From Gentiana macrophylla (lineage: Eukaryota; Streptophyta; Magnoliopsida; Gentianales; Gentianaceae): DNA of 64,000 nt. Made by a program: the position numbers and the translations under genes. Location of the stretch: contig CM047806.1 in NCBI GenBank assembly GCA_026214975.1, positions 101,758,239-101,822,238 of the forward strand. The letters are read 5' to 3'. Below are positions 46,006 through 55,725 of this stretch, one piece after another. Position 1 is the first letter of the stretch, and the number at the start of each line of letters is the position of its first letter. The notes under the pieces are model-generated. The model did no database searches. It saw only the letters and a program-made list of their open reading frames with translations, and was not told the origin of the DNA.

Positions 46006-48033
46006 ATGGCTTCATCTTCCACAATCTCTCCCACTGAAAAATTCTATGAGAAATCCATCATCACTGGCTCGTTTTTCAAACCTGAACACTATCTCTGTTT
46101 CTGTGACAATGATGCAAAAGCTCAACGCTTAGTTGATTGCTGTTCAAATCTGGGGTTAATGACCTTCCTAAACCCCCCAATCACTGGAATCTGCTATGAA
46201 AATCTGATCGCATTTTGGAAAAATGCCAAGTTTGTGCCCAGCACAAAGAAAACTTAGATCGATTGCATAAAAAGTTCAATATTTGGGAAAGTGGTAGTCA
46301 TAACGCCAGGACTTCTCAATAGGTTCCTACAACTACCAATAATAGGTCCAGCTAATGTAAAGTTTGTGACTATTGACATCACGAAATTCTGGGCTGAGAT
46401 AGCCAAAAATCCCAAGAAAAACAGAAAAACATACAATCTTCCTAGATCAACGCTAAAGCTTCCGTTTGCTGAATTTGCACCGGTCATCACCAAGAATATC
46501 GAAGGCAGAAAAGGGTCAATGGAAAACTTAACTGAGTTGCGGATCAAATTGATGGATATTATCTACGAAGGTACCAAATTCGACTGGGCAACATTTGTAT
46601 TCAATAGATTGAAGGATCAGATTCAAAGGGAAATTGACCTATCAATTACAGCACCAAGCAAGGGTTTGTAGAAGAAAGGTGATTTCTGGGAGAGGAAATC
46701 ATATGGGTTCCCTCTTCAACACCTGTTTGACGCATTGAAAGTGAAACCCAAAAATCTGCAGGTTCCACACAAGTCTAAAACAATTTTTACCTACATCAAG
46801 GCATCCATGAAACCCAAACCTATTGCTGGGAGCAAAAGAAAACAACCTGAAAGCAGCAGATCGTGTGTGGGACGAAGAACCATATCCCAGAAGGCACAAG
46901 AGAACACCACTATGACGGCACCAAAGAACTTGGATGAACTGTGACAATCGGTGATGACACAAAGAATGAAGAAGAAAAAGCGACAGAGGAAATCACCTAC
47001 CTTGAGGAAGGTGAGGAAGGATACAGAATCACCTCATCTGAAGAAGAAGAGATAGTTGAGGAAGAAGCTGAGTCAGAGGATGAACACTCAGAAAGTTGTC
47101 ATCTTGAAGCAAACATGGAGATTTCTGATGATGAACTAACAATTCAAGAAGTGCTTTTCAAAAGCATTGGCAAAGTTGACGAACAGCTAAGTGAGCCAGC
47201 TGATAAAGCTCACTCAACCAAACTTGTCAACTCCCCCACTATTGCACAAGGGGAAATAGTAGTAGAGGAAGCAGCTAACACTCAACAGCAATCTCTAAAT
47301 GACCCTGAAGAAGAACAAGAAAAAGTGGAAGAAAGAGGAGAAGAGGCAGAAGATGAAAAGGGAGAAGAGAAAGAGGAAGAAGTTGAAATGGAAAGTGAGA
47401 AAGAAGAAGATGGAGATGGTGAGGATGTCAATGTGGCACCTAAATAAATTGATCCAGAAAGACTCTTCAATCTGGACATTCAACCCCTCATTGTGGACAT
47501 GGAAAGGCAGTATCATAGCAGGCAAAACCTGAAGTATGCCTTAAGGAGTGAAGCAACCTCCTTCAACCACAAGATTAAGGCCCTCATCAACCATATCAAG
47601 ATCCAGGATGAGGTCATGGAAAGACAAGGAAACCTGCTGTGCAACTTACAGCAACTCATTCCTCACCATGTCCAAACCAATCTTAAGTTTCATCTTTGAA
47701 AACGATTGACAACAATCTTAAGCCCTTGGTGGACACTCTCAATGCTCACTCATCAAATTCAGCATCTGGATGAGATAATGGAGCATTCGGCAAACAACTC
47801 GACCTTCTAATCAAAGTTGGTGAGACAAACAACAAGATACTTTGGAAAGAAGGTATGGTCATCTCCATGAGTCTGACGCAGCAACGGCAAATCTTGAAGC
47901 ACTCTTTGGTGCTGCCAAAAGGGGAAGGAAGCTCAAAGCCCAGAAAGCTCCAAAGAAAAGAAGGCAAGCCCAACAGAAAGGGCAAGGCGGCAAGAAAGAC
48001 AAAGGAATCGAGTTTGAAGATGTGAAGAAGTAG
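46006..48033 (+). pseudogene. Element C third ORF (SIRE-type, env-like by position), broken
   Basis: Start MASSSTISPTEKFYEKS at 46006. N-terminal domain: TGICYENLIAFWKNAKFV, then after one TAG GKVVVITPGLLNRFLQLP, the same pattern as in element B. Middle: FDWATFVFNRLKDQI and, after another TAG, SFPLQHLFDALKV-type residues and a lysine-rich part (KPKPIAGSKRKQPESS). After a shift at about 46941 comes a strongly acidic E-rich stretch (to 47447), a helical part (MERQYHSRQNLKYALRSEAT) and, after another shift, a basic C-terminus (KRGRKLKAQKAPKKRRQAQQ) ending at 48033. I see no signal peptide or clear membrane span, so an envelope role is not supported by the sequence. Confidence 0.8.
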
Positions 48034-48199
48034 ACCTTACACTCAATTTGAATTATTTCTATTTGCTTTTGTCTTGAAATAAAAGATGCAATATCTTATT
48101 GCCCTTGAATGGATGAATAAAATTGTTGAGTTTTGTTCGATTGATTATTATGAAAAATTGGCTTACATATGTTCAAAGCTTATGAGGGTTTTGGCATCA

Positions 48200-48214
48200 T
48201 CAAAAGGGGGAAAT
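48200..48214 (+). other. Polypurine tract of element C
   Basis: CAAAAGGGGGAAAT, directly before the 3' LTR. Confidence 0.88.
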
Positions 48215-49603
48215 TGTTAGGAACTTTTATGTTTTGATGATGGCCATACTAGTTTATTATAGCAAGCTTGAAATAAGCTAGAATTCTTTGTATAAGTCTT
48301 TACTTAGAGTCGACATATTGTATAAGTTAAGTCGGACAAGTATTGTACTAGTTGGTAGGGCGGCAAAGTAAAACAAAGATTCGGCGAGTGAAGCCACCAA
48401 GCACCAGTGACGATGAAGACTTAATGGTATGACTTATAACCAAGGATGTCTGTGATGACCTTGGATAAGTCTAAGTATGTTTCAAGAGATAAAATTCAAT
48501 GTTCTAATATGGTGTACACTGATCTCACCCAAATCAATGATCAGTGAAGTACAAAGATTCTCCTTAAATCAAGTAATGAAGGAAACACGAATCGGCCAGA
48601 GTAAACTGACTTTCGGCAAAGTAAAGGCAAAAACAGTGAAGGAAGATCTAAACGGCAAAGTCAGATGGATCACTCGACCATTCAAAAACGGCGAAGTAAT
48701 CCTTATCAGAACAGAATTGAAATATGATGAAGATTCAGAGGATCATGCATTTAATGCACAATCAATAGAGGATCAATCAAGGACGGATTTTCTGCTATAC
48801 ATGTGAAGGAAAAATCCGATCATTGAAATCAAGGAGAATATAATTAAGGGGGAATCAAGAATAAAATCAAGGATTATTCCCCTCATAAATATAGCCAACA
48901 GACGGAATTTCAAATCAAGGATACTCAAGGCTATAAATAGAAGGCATCGACAGACATATAAAATAACAATAAATAAAAAGGAAAATCAAGAAGATACTCT
49001 GTCAATTTGAAAAGCCTTCTCTCTGAACTTATAAAGATTTATCTAGAGATCAACTCGTACATCGAAACTACAATTTCATATCCAAAGATCGAGATTGATC
49101 AATCAAGTTTGTGAATCTCATTCACAATCAATCTGGCAATCAATCGAAGTCATCCGAGAATGAGTTGTGCGTGTGATAGCCTCTTTGAAGGATTTAATCT
49201 CAAGGAGCGAAAGAAAGATCAATCAATCAAGGCATTTGCGATCAAGGAGTGATAGTCTTGTAGATTGTGAAGCTTGGGAAGTCAAGGACAATCATACTAT
49301 TGTATCTGTAAAAACAATAGTGAATTCCTCCAATCATCACAGGAGAAGAGTGGATTAAGGGATTACACCACCCTGAACCACTATAAGCCTTGTGTCAATT
49401 TACTTTACTGCATTTATTTAAATTGCTTAGATTATAATCTATATCTGTGATTGTCCAAACTACTTTGAAACAACATAGTAAGAAGGGATTTATCCGCTGC
49501 CCAAAAGCTTTTAAATACAAGAAAAGTTTTTGAAACTCCACTATAGTCATTCACCCCCCCCCCCCCTCTCTGACTATAGTTTTACCCTTCTCTGGGACCA
49601 ACA
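48215..49603 (+). repeat. 3' LTR of element C
   Basis: 1,389 bp, collinear with the 5' LTR. A run of 14 C at 49553-49566 replaces the 5 C found at the same place in the 5' LTR (39962-39966). CACCCCC..CTCT near the LTR end is common to the LTRs of B, C and D. Confidence 0.95.
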
Positions 49604-49608
49604 CTTCC

Positions 49609-50073
49609 TTTTCAGCATTTGGAATGATGTCCTTGATGAATTCATAAGCTTTAATATCTGAGAAAAACTTGAAGGTGTCCTCATGAAGTCTCCTGGACGG
49701 CTGGACTCTTCCATTGCAGTAACCTTCATTTCCCATATAAGTTGCAGCATCTCCCATAATTCTTTGGCAGTTCTTCAATCTATCACTTTCATATACATAT
49801 TGCTATCCAAAGTTCTGTAGATGATATCAATAGAAATGTTGTTTAGATTTGCTCTTTTTTATCTTCAACACAACATTCACTTTTTGGTTTGGAACAGTTT
49901 GATTCTGACCATCCATAGTTATGACTTTGGTGATCTCAAGTGGTACATCAACCAGGACATCCATCATCTTATCATGTGTAGCATCTAGATGAGCTTGCAT
50001 AATGACGTTTATATTCATCAAAATGATCAATATAGCACATCAACATGGTACTAGCATATTGGTTGTTATCCAT
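49609..50073 (-). pseudogene. Element D gag, N-terminal part
   Basis: Starts at an ATG at 50073 (MDNNQYAS..., FDEYK), then after a frameshift MQAHLDATHDKMMDVLVDVP, LEITKVITMDGQNQTVPNQK and, nearer 49610, KNCQRIMGDAATYMGNEGYC and FKFFSDIKAYEFIKDIIPN. This is the copia gag layout that follows a FDEYK..W-type start. It ends at the CTTCC duplication, where element C is inserted, and continues at 38606. Confidence 0.8.
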
Positions 50074-50163
50074 GATGCAAAAGCTTTGGAAAACAAAAAC
50101 TTGAAAAAGTTTTCAAAGATTTCTAAAGCACAACAAGTAGGATTACTTCATAATGAAGCTCGA

Positions 50164-50175
50164 CTTGATACCAAT
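50164..50175 (-). other. Primer-binding site of element D
   Basis: The minus strand reads AATTGGTATCAAG directly after the LTR end ACCAACA. It is the initiator tRNA-Met type site (TGGTATCA...) with a change after position 8. Confidence 0.65.
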
Positions 50176-51859
50176 TGTTGGTCCCTTGAAAAGGATTTGG
50201 TTAACTTTAGAGGGGGTGAATAAACTTAACATTTAAAACTTTTTGAAGTTTACAAATTCAACAGAGGTCAATAGTCTCTGTGACATAAGCGATCTGTGAC
50301 AATTGATACTATTGAATTTGTTGCGGTGAATATATTATATTAAGCCTTAATACTTGTTGATGAAAGATGATACTAAGTATTAGATACTTAGTAGTGAAAT
50401 GTGTGTGAATCCAAAGAGCTAGTTCAAGAGTTGATATGATAAGCATGCAAATAAAAATATGGTGCGTAAAGTAAATGCAATAAAGTAAGGTAGGCATGTT
50501 TTATAGTGGTTCAAGTGGTGTAATCTGTCACCCCACTCTTCTCTGTGATGTTAGAGGAAATTCACTAGAGTCTTTTGAGATAGTTGTTACAAAAGTCCTT
50601 AAGATGTTTGTCCTTGACCAATGACTATGGCTTCCCAAACCGAATACTAATAACATGTAAAGTCTGCTCCTAAGTACTCCGCTGGTCCTTGAAGGGTAGG
50701 ATTGCCTCTTCACCAGCTCCACCACAAAAGAACAGTTCTTGACACCTCAGTAGTGCTTCTCTGTCTTCATAAAACTTCCTTAAAAGAAGTGGTTGAATCA
50801 AGTAAGTGATTCAGCTTCAGCAAGCTTTGAACAGGATGATAAGATCAGCAGCTTGTATTTTTCAAGTGTGCATACTGGATAATTCTTGAATGCAAAAACA
50901 CTTGAAGAAAAATTCTTGATCAGAAATTAAGTCTAGTTAAGTTCAGCAGGGTATTTAACTTTTGATTTCTTGTAAAAATTACGTATTCTTGTGTTTCTAG
51001 TTGTTGTTGGTTGTTGCAATCTGATTCGGGAGTCCTCTATTTATAGTGTGTAAATCCTGTGTTTTGAATTTGAATTTCCAATTCAACCGCTATAAATTAT
51101 CTCGATTAACTTCCTAAAAAGTCTCATTTGTACTATCTTACCGACATCGATGTCCTTTTGATAAGGCGATCAATCGACCAATGAAATAACCACATTTGCT
51201 TTGACTTTGAAATCCTTACAACGTTTCTTTAATCTTGGCCATTGATTGACTGGTTAATCCAATGCTTGTAATTCATCCTTATCTTTTTTATTTTTCAAAA
51301 AAACTTGGATTAAATCGATTTTACATTCAGCAGATACATGTTTCATAAGTCTGCTGATGTATTTATATGGTCAACTGACTTTTAGTCTGCTGTTTTTTAA
51401 TAAACACTTCAGCTGACTGCTTCTCATCTAACTTTTGATTATGAAGTTATAGTACACCATATCAAGTACAACTAGGTCCTAATCATCACTCTTACTTGTA
51501 TGGAACTTAGACCTTCGATACAAGGTATATGTGATCAGTTTAGGCCATCACATACTTACCTAAATTCTGATCCCATATCCTTGGCTTATAAACTTCCTTA
51601 CTATGTTTTATCCCTTAGCCTTCATTCTTGAGTTTGAACCATCATCCTTCGTCTTGGTGGGTGCTAGACACTCTCTCTGAACACCTAACCTAGACAGTCT
51701 GCACAAACAAGTCAAGCGACCTCTTTAAGTGCTTGTTTGATCAAACCTATACAAAGATCAATCTCTAATAAACCTATACATTAATTCTAGACATCCTTTT
51801 GCCTTTGCTCTATAACAGCTAGTCTGGCTCTCATCATTAAAACTAGAATATCTCCAACA
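50176..51859 (-). repeat. 5' LTR of element D
   Basis: 1,684 bp, plus-strand text TGTTGGTCCC to CTCCAACA. On the minus strand it ends GGGACCAACA, then the PBS. A TATA-like CTATAAATAG (minus strand) lies near 51040. The solo LTR at 27104-28805 is the same family in the opposite orientation. Confidence 0.88.
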
Positions 51860-53968
51860 GCTCGGTTGATGGTTCATACTATTCAAATGAGCGTCCATAT
51901 GAGAGTGGAGTCTTACAAGCTATGTAAGGAAGTGCTTATGTTTTTTTCATTAGATGTTTCAAAAGCTCACTTACACCTAACGTTAGCCCCGGCCCTAGCC
52001 TAACATTACAACCTTTCAAGTCATCTTTGACCCTACTAGACTTATATTGACCTCGATTAGTAGAGATGTTTATGAAGTATAAGCCTATGGTGTAACCTCG
52101 GTAAATTAAACGTCTATAATCTGAGCAGTCATCGGTGATTGTTGTGAAGAAGCTATACTCACACACATTCTTTTTCAATACAAGGTTAAACTTAAATCAT
52201 ATGCATTTGGGTTAATTACTTGTGTCTTACCATTTCTATTCTTATAGACTAAACGTATGATAGCAATGTCGACTTCATCTTTCTTTTTTAATCACTCATT
52301 TTGCTCGAAAGCGAGCAAACACTAAATAAGGGGTAGTTGATGAGAGTCAACCATGCTATCACTTTACTTTTGTGTTTACCCCTATATACGATTCATTTAG
52401 GATGTTTGTGGTACATTTCGGTGATTTTAGTTGCATATTCACCGTGCTATGTATTTATTTGAGGTCTAGGATGTCATAGTCCAAAAATCTCATACTTTTG
52501 GGTGAATCGGTGCATATTTCGGAGCTATTGTGTCTTTAGGGGATTGTACATGGTGTTTTTCATTCTGATGTGAGGGATTTTAGGTGGTTTCGATGGTCGG
52601 AGGCGAGTTATAAGTCCATAAAAAGTTCAACCAAAGCTCAATGATGAAACGATGAGAAAACGAAGTTTTTGTGATTTTTCTGGAAGAGGCCCACGCCTCT
52701 AAGCAGAGGTGCACACCTCTGCTCAATGGTTTTTGGTTCCTAATTTTTTTCCTTGCTAGAGGCCCACGGATGCAGGGAGAGGTGCACACCTCCAGCTTCT
52801 GGTTTTTAGGATTTTCACAACAATGCTCTCTAGGCGCATACCTATAGATAGAGGTGTACAACTCTGCCTTCCTGCAAGATGAAGATATTTTTGGTGGAGC
52901 CCCAGGCCCTTGGGCAGAGGTGTCCTCTGCCCACCTCTGATCCAAAATGGCATATTTGTAATTATTTGTAGGAAAACCTTTTGGGGGAGTATATATATAT
53001 TTTTTCTCCCCACTTTTTACACATGATCTTCGTCCTCAACTACTCTTAGACTCATTTTCCCTTTTCCTTAGTTTAGTTAGATATTAGATTAGTTGTATTT
53101 TGGTGAAGAATATTAGTAACTTGGATCATTTTGAAGATTTCTTGATACGGGATCGACGGGCTTTTGTTCAAAGATTCAATTTTTCTTCATCTTATTCGAA
53201 TGGGTAACTTTATTTTCTTCTTATCTTTGATTTCCTTGTGTTTGATTTTAGTTTCTTGTGATTTTGACAAGATTAGAGTAACTAATTTCTTTATAGCCGA
53301 GTTATGTGAAGATTAGTGAAATCGAACCTTGTTTAAAATACAAGATTCTTGAATGTTTATGTCCTAGAACTTACTCTTTATTTCTTCGATGAGGTCATCA
53401 ATCAATGATTTATCACACACATTATCTTTACATATGTATTTTGTGAGGTAGTATGGGAAAAGGGGTTCTAGGATCGCCACGTAAGTAGTCGAGTTGTTCG
53501 GTTCTTGTTTCTTGAGTGAGTTTTTCAATACAGTTGAGCGTCACAATGAGATTATCCATGTTAGGTTAGTTAAATCCGGGAAGTAGATTGTTGAATCTAA
53601 CATAGTGCGCTAGATTATGGTATTAGTGTCTAGTAAGCTATTTTCGGAGATTGCACCCTTAAAACATATCAAGAACATACATGGTAGGTTTGTAGGTAAC
53701 ACTCATTTCTGGATATCGTTTAGGGGGAGAGAGTAGTTAGTTGGATCGTAACTTGGCTATATACTGTAATATCGTTTATTTTACCCTTTTACACTTTACA
53801 CTATAGTTGGTAGCACCCGGTGATCGTAAAAAATCACCTTCTTCCAAAATTTGATTGACATGAACTAAGAACAAATCTAACTTAGGTACTTAACTAGATT
53901 CCTCATGGAATACGATCTTGCTCACCAACATGTGGTACAATTGACCCGGTACACTGCCGGTGATTTGG
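51860..53968 (+). mobile_element. Athila/Tat-like element, 3' untranslated end plus LTR
   Basis: Target of element D. 51860-52337 is its 3' untranslated DNA, ending in a stem-loop (GCTCGAAAGCGAGC, 52304-52317) and polypurine tract AAATAAGGGGTAG (52325-52337). The LTR starts TGATGAGAGTCAACC at 52338, close to the TGATGGGAGTCAAC start of the LARD-like LTRs. The end is truncated near 53968, shortly after ACCCGGTACACTGCCGG, the block that also lies near the end of other LTRs here. No coding part is visible. Confidence 0.75.
52338..53968 (+). repeat. LTR of the Athila/Tat-like element, 3' end truncated
   Basis: About 1.63 kb. U3 carries four blocks of a roughly 70-bp repeat with AGAGGTGCACACCTCT-like palindromes (52683-52940). 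A TATA-like run (TATATATATAT, 52990-53000) follows about 50 bp after the last block. A 121-codon frame on the minus strand across these blocks is a product of the repeats. Confidence 0.75.
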
Positions 53969-54400
53969 AACACTACTACAATGCCATCAAGTTTTCTGCT
54001 CCTTCATGCATCCTTAGACTGAACAGTCTCTGCTTCAGTAGCAACTTGTTTGTTAATGACTTAGTCATATACAAGGTTTCAAGCTTTGCCCACAACTTGG
54101 CAGATGTGTCTTCTTTAGTAACTTCAGTGATAACAAAATCAGATAAGCACAACATGATGATTGAATGTGCTTTCTCTTCTAGAACGGCATAATCTGCAAA
54201 AGTGGTGTCTCCTTTACCAGATAAATGAGTCCACAACCCTTACTACTTTAACAAGGCCAGCATCTTGATTTGCCATAGATTAAAATTGTTTCTTCCTATA
54301 AACTTATCAATTTTTACATCAATTGCAGACAGCTTTCTTGCCAAAGAACGATACTTTTATCACAGACTCGTAGCACCGGTGAAGGTCATGGTGAAGATAA
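53969..54400 (-). pseudogene. Copia gag, N-terminal part, minus strand
   Basis: Start codon near 54390 (MTFTGATS). After breaks come KIDKFIGRNNFNLWQIKM (the usual FDGxNFxLWxxxM gag start), then an open frame from 54236: LEEKAHSIIMLCLSDFVI, TSAKLWAKLETLYMTKSLTN and KLLLKQRLFSLRMHEG, the copia gag (UBN2-type) core. It stops near 53969, where the Athila-like LTR begins, so the two elements abut by insertion or deletion. The LxLxLYMTKSL..KLxLKQRLxxLRM pattern is that of Tork/TNT-type copia rather than SIRE. Confidence 0.85.
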
Positions 54401-54435
54401 AATTCATTCGTATAGATGATTCCCTGAAACCTTAC

Positions 54436-54447
54436 GCTCTGCTACCA
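54436..54447 (-). other. Primer-binding site of the minus-strand copia
   Basis: Minus strand TGGTAGCAGAGC, one change from TGGTATCAGAGC, three bases inside the LTR. Confidence 0.8.
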
Positions 54448-54450
54448 GTT

Positions 54451-54962
54451 TGTTATAACTAGGATAGGGAATCTGGATGCAAAAGTGATAAATAACAGAA
54501 GAAATCTAACGGTAAATAATCACAGAAAATAGAAACAAAAAGAACACAAGATTTAACGTGGTTTACGGTGTTATGCCGACTATTCCATGGACATAAAAGA
54601 GATATTTATTATGCATTGAAATTCAGTGTATTTACACACTTTTACATTGATTACAAGATCATTATTTATAGGCATAGTTCCCTAAACCCTAACCGCCAAA
54701 GGATCTGTCTCGGAATGCCGTAAATGCCCTAGACATGGGTCCCACTGCTGACCCAACTCAGCTAACCAATGCCCAAACGTAGAAGTCAATTGTATTCAAT
54801 AACCTCAGAAGACCTCAAAGAGTCAGGCCGACTCAGGAAGAAACTCAACTAACTTCACCAGCTGACTTTCACAGACTTGAATACACTTTCTCAGCTGACC
54901 ATCACTCAACTGACTAATAGATTAGTGCCACCAGATTAGAGATCAAGTCACCTTTGCTGACA
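54451..54962 (-). repeat. 5' LTR of the minus-strand copia
   Basis: 512 bp. Minus strand starts TGTCAGCAAAGGTGAC and ends CTAGTTATAACA. TATA-like CCTATAAATAATG (minus) at about 54665. The outer edge is where a plus-strand copia integrase frame begins, which is the element it interrupted. Confidence 0.82.
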
Positions 54963-55725
54963 TGCTTGTTTCCCCTTCCCTACGTACCTATCTACTCTAT
55001 GTTCATTGGTTTGCTTCAGACAATTCCGTTTATGTAGAATTTCGCTATACTTATTATCTTGTGAAGGACTACTCGGGCCACACACATCATAGAAGTTACT
55101 TGAAAGATGGTCTTTATCACTTCTCCATCTTGTTCATTTGTCCCATTTGCTCATGCCACTTATTTCCAGCCGTAATTCACCATCTATTTGGCATCAACGT
55201 CTTGGTCATTGTTCTCAGCAAGTTCTAACACAAGTTTTATGTCGTTTTAATATTTATGTTTCCAATAAATCACCAGCCAATGTTTGTGCTGCGTGTCAGT
55301 GGGCTAAAAGTCACTGTCAGTCCTTGCATGTGTCAAATTTTACTTCTTCTGCACCTTTAGGTTTGCTTTACTCACGGTGTTTGGGGTCCTTATGTTGAAC
55401 CATCCATTTATGGTTCCCGTTATTATATAAGGTTTGTGGATGATTATTCTAAGTTTGTGTGGTGATATCCCTTTCGTTTAAATTCTGATATAGAGATGTA
55501 TTTTTAAATTTTTAATCGCTTGTTGAACATCAATTCAACTGCAAAAACAAAGTCATCCAATCGGGTTGTGGTGGTGAATTTCAATGCCTAGCACGTCACT
55601 TTGACACTATAGTCATTGATCATCCTGTCTATTGTCCCCACACTCATAAGCACATGGGGACTATTGAGCGTCGTCATCGTCACATTGTTGAGACCGGTCA
55701 CTCCCATTGTCCAAAAAATTAATAG
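54963..55725 (+). pseudogene. Copia pre-integrase and integrase fragment, plus strand
   Basis: 54963-55100: SVYVEFRYTYYLVKDYSG and HHRSYLKDGLYHFS (pre-integrase). 55138-55398: SIWHQRLGHCSQQVLTQVL (HHCC zinc-binding start), NVCAACQWAKSH and TSSAPLGLLYS. The catalytic core follows in broken frames: FVDDYSKFVW near 55430-55460, then in another frame CPHTHKHMGTIERRHRHIVE (55627-55689) with the catalytic Glu. Homology ends just after ETG codons at about 55695. Type fits Ale/Ivana/Tork-class copia. The 5' side is cut by the minus-strand copia LTR. Confidence 0.85.

Larger units (their letters stand above)
38612..49603 (+). mobile_element. Element C: full-length SIRE/Maximus-type Ty1/copia retrotransposon
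   Basis: 10,992 bp with LTRs 38612-40002 and 48215-49603, perfect target duplications CTTCC (38607-38611 and 49604-49608), PBS, gag, pol (protease, integrase, RT, RNase H), a third ORF after pol, and a polypurine tract. This order and size are those of SIRE/Maximus. The LTRs are close in sequence, and the 308-codon RT core is open, so it is one of the youngest insertions in the window. It interrupts element D gag. Frameshifts in gag, integrase and the third ORF make this copy non-autonomous as written. Confidence 0.95.
25661..51859 (-). mobile_element. Element D: SIRE-type Ty1/copia retrotransposon, cut by later insertions
   Basis: Minus-strand element whose pieces are, from its 5' end: LTR 50176-51859, gag start 49609-50073, gag middle 38439-38606, gag zinc knuckle and linker 28811-29585, gag-pol linker to integrase 25661-27098. 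It is interrupted by the Athila element at 25660, a solo LTR, element B and element C. The last three each leave perfect 5-bp duplications, so the original order is certain. RT, RNase H and the 3' LTR lie on the far side of the Athila insertion and are not visible here. Confidence 0.88.

Noticed and set aside
47282..47525. Serine- or phenylalanine-rich minus-strand frames
   Set aside because: Shadows of the E-rich part of the third ORF of element C.
52580..52945. 121-codon minus-strand frame with repeated APL/RGP motifs
   Set aside because: Arises from the palindromic repeats in the U3 of the Athila-like LTR.
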